A stretch of 64,000 nt of DNA from positions 1-64,000 of the forward strand of contig JAOTTD010000006.1 in assembly GCA_029864565.1 (NCBI GenBank), in the 5' to 3' direction. Shown here in pieces: positions 60,174 through 64,000 of the stretch. The first letter of the stretch is position 1, and every line of letters starts with the position of its first letter. The notes under the pieces are model-generated. The model was not told the origin of the DNA. It ran no database searches and saw nothing but the letters and a program-made list of their open reading frames with translations. A program made the position numbers and the translations under genes. The stretch is from Thermoplasmata archaeon. Lineage in GTDB: Archaea > Thermoplasmatota > Thermoplasmata > UBA10834.

Positions 60174-60937
60174 TGCCTCTGACCAAGAGGATTATACCCT
60201 GCCTCGACGTGAAAGGCGGCGTGGTGGTGAAGGGAGTGCGTTTTAAGGGACTGACGGATGTGGGAGATCCTCCAACACTCGCAGTTAGGTACCAGGAACA
60301 AGGGGCGGATGAGATCGTGTTCCTGGATGTCAATGCCTCAGTCGCGGGAGCGGAGACGCTGAGAGCAGCTGTCCAGAAGACCGCCGAGCAGCTGTTCATT
60401 CCTCTTACCGTGGGCGGCGGCGTCAGGACGTTCGAGGATGTTAGAAGGATGCTGAGAGTGGGAGCGGACAAGGTATCGATCAACACCGCTGCAGTAGCGA
60501 AACCTTCGCTCATTACAGAGTGTGCGAATGCTTTTGGAAGCCAGTGTGTGGTGGTTGCGATAGACGCCAAACGGTCCGATGACGGATGGAAGGTGCACAC
60601 ACACTCCGGAACGCAACCCGCTCAGAGGGACGTTGTCGAGTGGGCAAGAGAGGTCTGCGAGCTAGGAGCCGGGGAGATATTGCTCACGAGCATGGACTGC
60701 GACGGCGTCAAGGAAGGCTACGATCTCGACCTGACACGACGAGTGGTCAGGGAAGTGGGTGTTCCAGTGATAGCGTCAGGTGGATGCGGCAGCTTAGACC
60801 ACATCGTCAAGGTGCTTTCCGATGGCGAGGCGGACGCCGCTTTGGCCGCGTCGATTTTCCATTTCGACGAGCATACGGTCAGAGACGTCAAGAAAGAACT
60901 AGTAGCGAAGGGTATACCTGTGAGGTGGTGCGGATGA
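60173..60937 (+). CDS. hisF: Imidazole glycerol phosphate synthase, cyclase subunit
   Basis: 254 residues from ATG 60173, overlapping the hisB stop by one base (TGATG). TKRIIPCLDVKGGVVVKGVRF carries the first catalytic Asp; LLTSMDCDGVKEGYDLDL carries the second. VTVGGGVRT-type phosphate loops are present as PLTVGGGVRTFEDVRRML and PVIASGGCGSLDHIVKV. It uses ammonia from HisH to make IGP and AICAR. Confidence 0.97.
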   Translation: MPLTKRIIPCLDVKGGVVVKGVRFKGLTDVGDPPTLAVRYQEQGADEIVFLDVNASVAGAETLRAAVQKTAEQLFIPLTVGGGVRTFEDVRRMLRVGADKVSINTAAVAKPSLITECANAFGSQCVVVAIDAKRSDDGWKVHTHSGTQPAQRDVVEWAREVCELGAGEILLTSMDCDGVKEGYDLDLTRRVVREVGVPVIASGGCGSLDHIVKVLSDGEADAALAASIFHFDEHTVRDVKKELVAKGIPVRWCG

Positions 60938-61512
60938 ATCCAGAAAATGCGCTGATACCGGTCGTGGTCCAGGATGTGAAGAACAACAATGTGTTGATGG
61001 TAGCGTTCACGAACGACGAGGCGCTCGAGCTGACCAAGAAGACTGGATACATGCATTATTGGAGCCGTTCTAGGCAGAAGATATGGAAGAAAGGCGAGAC
61101 CTCCGGCAACGTCCAGAAGGTAATCGAGCTGCTGACCGATTGCGATGATGACGCGATACTCGCGAGAGTGGAACAGGCCGGCGTCGCTTGCCACCAGGGT
61201 ACATACTCCTGTTTCCTGGACCGCCCCGTAGCCGCGAACGACATCATCTCCGAGCTGTGGCGTGTGTTCGAGGAGCGGAAGCAGGGACAGAGCGAATCAT
61301 CGTACACGTGCCGTCTCTTCAACAATCGCAACCTCCTGCTAAAGAAGATCGCCGAGGAGAGTTCGGAGGTTATCATCGCCGCCAAGGATAAGAAGCGCGA
61401 GGAGATTGTCTACGAGGCAGCGGATCTCATGTTTCACCTCATGGTGTTGCTGTTCGACGAGGGTGTTCTTATGCAGGACATCTACAAGGAACTGGAGGGC
61501 AGGAGGAAATGA
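60934..61512 (+). CDS. hisIE: Bifunctional phosphoribosyl-AMP cyclohydrolase / phosphoribosyl-ATP pyrophosphatase
   Basis: 192 residues. Residues 1-105 are the HisI cyclohydrolase (VAFTNDEALELTKKTGYMHYWSRSRQKIWKKGETSGN, then DCDDDAILARVEQAGVACHQGTYSC with zinc cysteines). Residues about 118-192 are the HisE pyrophosphatase (LLKKIAEESSEVIIAAKDKKREEIVYEAADLMFHLMVLL). Separate genes are common in archaea, so the fusion is a point of note. It overlaps hisF and the PHP gene. Confidence 0.96.
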   Translation: MNPENALIPVVVQDVKNNNVLMVAFTNDEALELTKKTGYMHYWSRSRQKIWKKGETSGNVQKVIELLTDCDDDAILARVEQAGVACHQGTYSCFLDRPVAANDIISELWRVFEERKQGQSESSYTCRLFNNRNLLLKKIAEESSEVIIAAKDKKREEIVYEAADLMFHLMVLLFDEGVLMQDIYKELEGRRK

Positions 61513-62177
61513 GGGCTAGACGCAGCGATTTCCACACTCACACGGTGTTCAGCGATGGCGAGCTGCTGCCGATGGAGCTGATACGCCGCGCGGCAGTCGC
61601 AGACCATCGTGCGATTGCGATTACCGATCACGCTTCGTTCTCGAACATCGATTGGTTAGTGCGTAATGTTGCGAAGGACTGTGCCAAAGCTGACGCATGG
61701 GGAATTGAAGCCATTACCGGCGTAGAGATTACCCACGTGCCCGTAAAATACATCGACGAAGCAGTGAAGTTGGCAAGGGACTCTGGGGCCGAACTCGTGG
61801 TGGTTCACGGTGAGACTACGGCGGAGCCAGTAGAACAGGGAACCAACAATGCCGCTGTCTCGAACCCTGACGTAGACATTCTGGCCCATCCAGGCATGAT
61901 ATCCGAGGAGGACGCGAGGAAGGCGGCGGAGAACGGCGTTTACCTTGAGATATCCTGCAGAAGAGGACACTCAGCCGCGAACGGACATGTCTCTTCAGTT
62001 GCGAAGGCGGCAGGGGCGAGGATGCTTGTTAACACAGACGCGCACTCTCCGGAGGACCTCAGTAGCATGGCAATTGCCACTAACATTGCCAGGGGCTCTG
62101 GCCTGGACGCGGACGCCATCAGGATGGCCCTTGTGACCAACCCGGAATCGCTGCTGGGCAAGCTCGGAAGGCTATGA
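61509..62177 (+). CDS. PHP-domain metallo-phosphoesterase, candidate histidinol-phosphate phosphatase
   Basis: 222 residues, ATG 61509 overlapping the hisIE stop by 4 bases. PHP metal motifs are clear: DFHTHTVFSDGE, AITDHASF, GVEITHV, VVVHGETT, AHPGM, EISCRRGH and VNTDAH. The PHP fold includes HisJ/HisK-type histidinol-phosphate phosphatases. All other steps of the pathway are encoded in this operon, and none supplies this one, so the position argues for this role. Other PHP roles (e.g. RNase P p30-like, polymerase domain) are less likely here. Confidence 0.82.
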   Translation: MRARRSDFHTHTVFSDGELLPMELIRRAAVADHRAIAITDHASFSNIDWLVRNVAKDCAKADAWGIEAITGVEITHVPVKYIDEAVKLARDSGAELVVVHGETTAEPVEQGTNNAAVSNPDVDILAHPGMISEEDARKAAENGVYLEISCRRGHSAANGHVSSVAKAAGARMLVNTDAHSPEDLSSMAIATNIARGSGLDADAIRMALVTNPESLLGKLGRL

Positions 62178-62218
62178 GGTATGAATCATCACAGCTAGCG
62201 AAAAGAGTTGATAACTGA

Positions 62219-62226
62219 GATATAGC
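62219..62226 (+). promoter_or_regulatory. TATA-like element of the NikR gene
   Basis: GATATAGC lies about 32 bases before ATG 62255, fitting a nearly leaderless transcript. Confidence 0.4.
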
Positions 62227-62254
62227 GCATCGGCAGATACCAGTATCGAAATAC

Positions 62255-62647
62255 ATGATCGTGAGTCTGTCAATCCCCGAGGAGCTGCTGGTCCGGTTCG
62301 ACGAGGTGCTGACCTCCAAAGGCTTCAATTCGCGATCCGACGCGATGAGGGAGGCGATGCGCTCCTTTGTCGACGAGGCTGAGTGGGAGAGCATGGACGG
62401 TGACAATCAGCTCGTCATAACCGCTATATACAGCGAGCATGGGCCCAGGGGGGAGCTGTCAGTTCTTCAGCACAGGTACGAGGAGATACAGATGATGCTA
62501 CATCTTCACCTCGAACGTGGGCAGTGCATGGAGCTGATAATCGCCAGGGGTCCCAATACTGTTCTCAGGGAGATACTCGGCAAGGTGAGAAAGGTCAGGG
62601 GCATCCGCTCCATCCGCTTCATATCGACCTCTCGCCCGATAGGGTAG
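62255..62647 (+). CDS. nikR: Nickel-responsive regulator NikR
   Basis: 130 residues. The N-terminal ribbon-helix-helix is VSLSIPEELLVRFDEVLTSKGFNSRSDAMREAMRSFV. The ACT-like C-terminal domain carries the nickel ligands: H73 in QHRY (the family QH position), then H83, H85 and C91 in LHLHLERGQC. Binding nickel lets it repress nickel uptake genes. No nickel transporter or hydrogenase is in the window, so its targets lie elsewhere. Confidence 0.93.
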   Translation: MIVSLSIPEELLVRFDEVLTSKGFNSRSDAMREAMRSFVDEAEWESMDGDNQLVITAIYSEHGPRGELSVLQHRYEEIQMMLHLHLERGQCMELIIARGPNTVLREILGKVRKVRGIRSIRFISTSRPIG

Positions 62648-62667
62648 GCGAGTATACGCGCTGCACA

Positions 62668-63867
62668 TCACTTCGTTGGGAACCAACCGCACGTGACGCG
62701 GTTGTACTCGTACAGGAAATCTCCCCAAGCCGTCTCGGTCGCGAATGGGACGTTGTTCATGTAGTCCATCCAGTACAACCTCCATTCCCAATTGTGATAG
62801 CCCCAATACATTGAGACCCCCGCGCAGGCGGCCTTCGTATCCGGGTTGTACATGGCGACGACAGAGTTCGAGACGGCCTCCATCATGTCCTCGGTGGCTG
62901 CAACGAACTCCTGGTCATCGGCGATGGTCGGGCTCGACATCAGTTGTCTGCCAAGGTCGACCATGTCGAATTGATAGTGCGCTATGCACGATACCCACTC
63001 ACAGTCTCTCAGGGCCTTTCGGTACTCGTAGCGGTAGGATGGCAACCTGTCAAGCATCAGCTCCGTCCAGTGGGCGATCTCATCGACGTTGTTATGAATC
63101 GCGCCGGCATCGACCGCACTGAGGGTCGCATACCATCCCCAGGTGATCTCGGAGTAGTATGCCTCCCATCCGTCAATCATGTCGGAGGCGACCTGGAGGG
63201 GCGTTCTACTTGCATCCTCGGCGAGTGGAGCAAACATCAGGTCGTACGGGAACCCATCGCCAGCTACCAGCTCTTCCGACCCCACTACAAGGTCTACAAG
63301 TCCCGTCGTCGCCACAGAGTAGATCGTCTCGACGCTCGCCATGGCGCAGGCGTCGAACCCTATTATGTCGATGTGAACATTGGCCGCAACGATGGCCGCA
63401 TACAGCTCATCGAGATACATCCAGTCATCCGACGTGTCGTCGCCACAGAAACCATTCCACGCACTTCCGTGGTCCCACGCGATCATCGCGAGGTGCTCCG
63501 ACGGATATCTCGTTGAGACATCGCTGAGCGCCCATTGCAGAGTCTCATCATCGGCAAAGTTCTTCTCCTCCAGAGTCTCGACCGCCTCCCATTCCCCGCC
63601 GTCAATCTCGACAATCTGCGTACCCAGAGTGCTGAAGAGGTCTACGTAGGCGACGAAGTTGACCGCGTCAGTGCTAGGCAAGTCCAGAAGCATCGCAAGG
63701 CTCGCGCCTTCCCAATAACTCTCAAGATTGTTATCCGCGGCCGCATATATCATGACGGTCCATGTGCCCGTGTCGTTGGCTGGCGGACCATTCATTCCCT
63801 GAACCATGCTCGTAGAGATCAATGTACAGACCGCAATCACGGCTGCGAGACTGAGGCTCCTCTTCAT
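62668..63867 (-). CDS. Secreted clostripain-family (C11) cysteine protease
   Basis: 399 residues from ATG 63867, which is 9 bases after GGGGAGG; ATG 63873 is only 3 bases after it. A signal peptide is clear (MKRSLSLAAVIAVCTLISTSMVQG). The catalytic His is in AWDHGSAW and the Cys in GFDACAM. WTVMIYAAADNNLE and FPYDLMFAPLAE are other C11 marks. The mature enzyme acts outside the cell. Its own self-cleavage site is not evident. Confidence 0.92.
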   Translation of the reverse strand: MKRSLSLAAVIAVCTLISTSMVQGMNGPPANDTGTWTVMIYAAADNNLESYWEGASLAMLLDLPSTDAVNFVAYVDLFSTLGTQIVEIDGGEWEAVETLEEKNFADDETLQWALSDVSTRYPSEHLAMIAWDHGSAWNGFCGDDTSDDWMYLDELYAAIVAANVHIDIIGFDACAMASVETIYSVATTGLVDLVVGSEELVAGDGFPYDLMFAPLAEDASRTPLQVASDMIDGWEAYYSEITWGWYATLSAVDAGAIHNNVDEIAHWTELMLDRLPSYRYEYRKALRDCEWVSCIAHYQFDMVDLGRQLMSSPTIADDQEFVAATEDMMEAVSNSVVAMYNPDTKAACAGVSMYWGYHNWEWRLYWMDYMNNVPFATETAWGDFLYEYNRVTCGWFPTK

Positions 63868-63937
63868 TTGCATTTGCCTCCCCCCTGAGTGATGTATCAG
63901 TTCTAGATACTGACCTCTTCTATGATGACAAAGGTCG

Positions 63938-63951
63938 TAGAAAATACTTGC
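63938..63951 (-). promoter_or_regulatory. TATA box of the C11 protease gene
   Basis: On the minus strand CAAGTATTTTCTAC, about 70 to 80 bases before ATG 63867. Nothing else is recognised between 63874 and the window end. Confidence 0.4.
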
Positions 63952-64000
63952 CCATGCATCGAGAGATGGAAAATAGGAAAGGATGGGGCAGGTCTGCCCC

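Overview
The window is archaeal chromosome, most likely from a member of the Thermoplasmatota (Euryarchaeota in the broad sense). The evidence is TATA-box promoters (TTTAWATA-like) about 25 to 30 bases before leaderless or short-leader starts, a BHB-intron tRNA, and Sec61-beta, Lhr-type helicase, aTrm56, DUF531, Cdc48, archaeal type IV pilus ATPase, Elp3 and class II LysS genes. The order-level placement is inference, since no 16S gene is present. There is no CRISPR array, IS element, rRNA or prophage. The DNA is compact, coding on both strands and moderately GC-rich.

Layout. 1-3.1 kb (minus): end of a type IV pilus/secretion module (platform protein, ATPase, pilin-like protein). 3.4-9.4 kb: tRNA-Phe, a possible SecB-like protein, a large Zn-ribbon/HhH/coiled-coil/KaiC-like ATPase, an HdrA-like flavoprotein fused to a cysteine-free MvhD-like domain, and a small protein. 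9.5-14.5 kb: DUF531, PurM, RlmE/FtsJ and an Lhr helicase. 15-20.9 kb: enolase, then a four-gene operon (homocitrate/Re-citrate synthase-like, two aconitase-family subunits, isocitrate-dehydrogenase-like) that probably makes 2-oxoglutarate or a homologue. 20.9-27.7 kb: cation antiporter, thioredoxin reductase, S9 peptidase, thioredoxin-like/GNAT-like protein, a 39-residue desulforedoxin-like protein, intron-containing tRNA(CAU), AhpD-like protein, tRNA-Asn and a regulator. 27.8-33.6 kb: an ABC exporter, a membrane protein, an OB-fold protein, a regulator, Trm56, an HD protein, gamma-carbonic anhydrase and a PRC-barrel protein. 33.8-39.6 kb: thioredoxin, class II amidotransferase, an XRE regulator, a NitT/TauT-type ABC importer whose binding protein is circularly permuted, and three small overlapping genes. 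39.7-48.3 kb: Elp3, two large TPR proteins, a PRC-barrel protein and Cdc48. 48.5-54.4 kb: pyruvate:ferredoxin oxidoreductase, tandem GNAT, LysS and a response regulator. 54.6-62.2 kb: Sec61-beta and a tightly overlapped histidine operon (hisG D C H A B F IE plus a PHP phosphatase). 62.2-64 kb: NikR and a secreted clostripain-like protease.

Together the genes suggest an anaerobe or microaerophile using ferredoxin-linked pyruvate metabolism, thiol redox control (TrxB, thioredoxin, AhpD-like, desulforedoxin-like) and autotrophic histidine synthesis. The observations most worth checking are the circularly permuted binding protein, the HdrA fusion with all expected MvhD cysteines replaced, the citrate/homocitrate-type operon, the PHP gene as the missing histidinol-phosphate phosphatase, the degenerate Mrr-TPR-SAP protein, and a repeated CAATCG-containing operator shared by the thioredoxin promoter and the XRE regulator/ABC promoter region.
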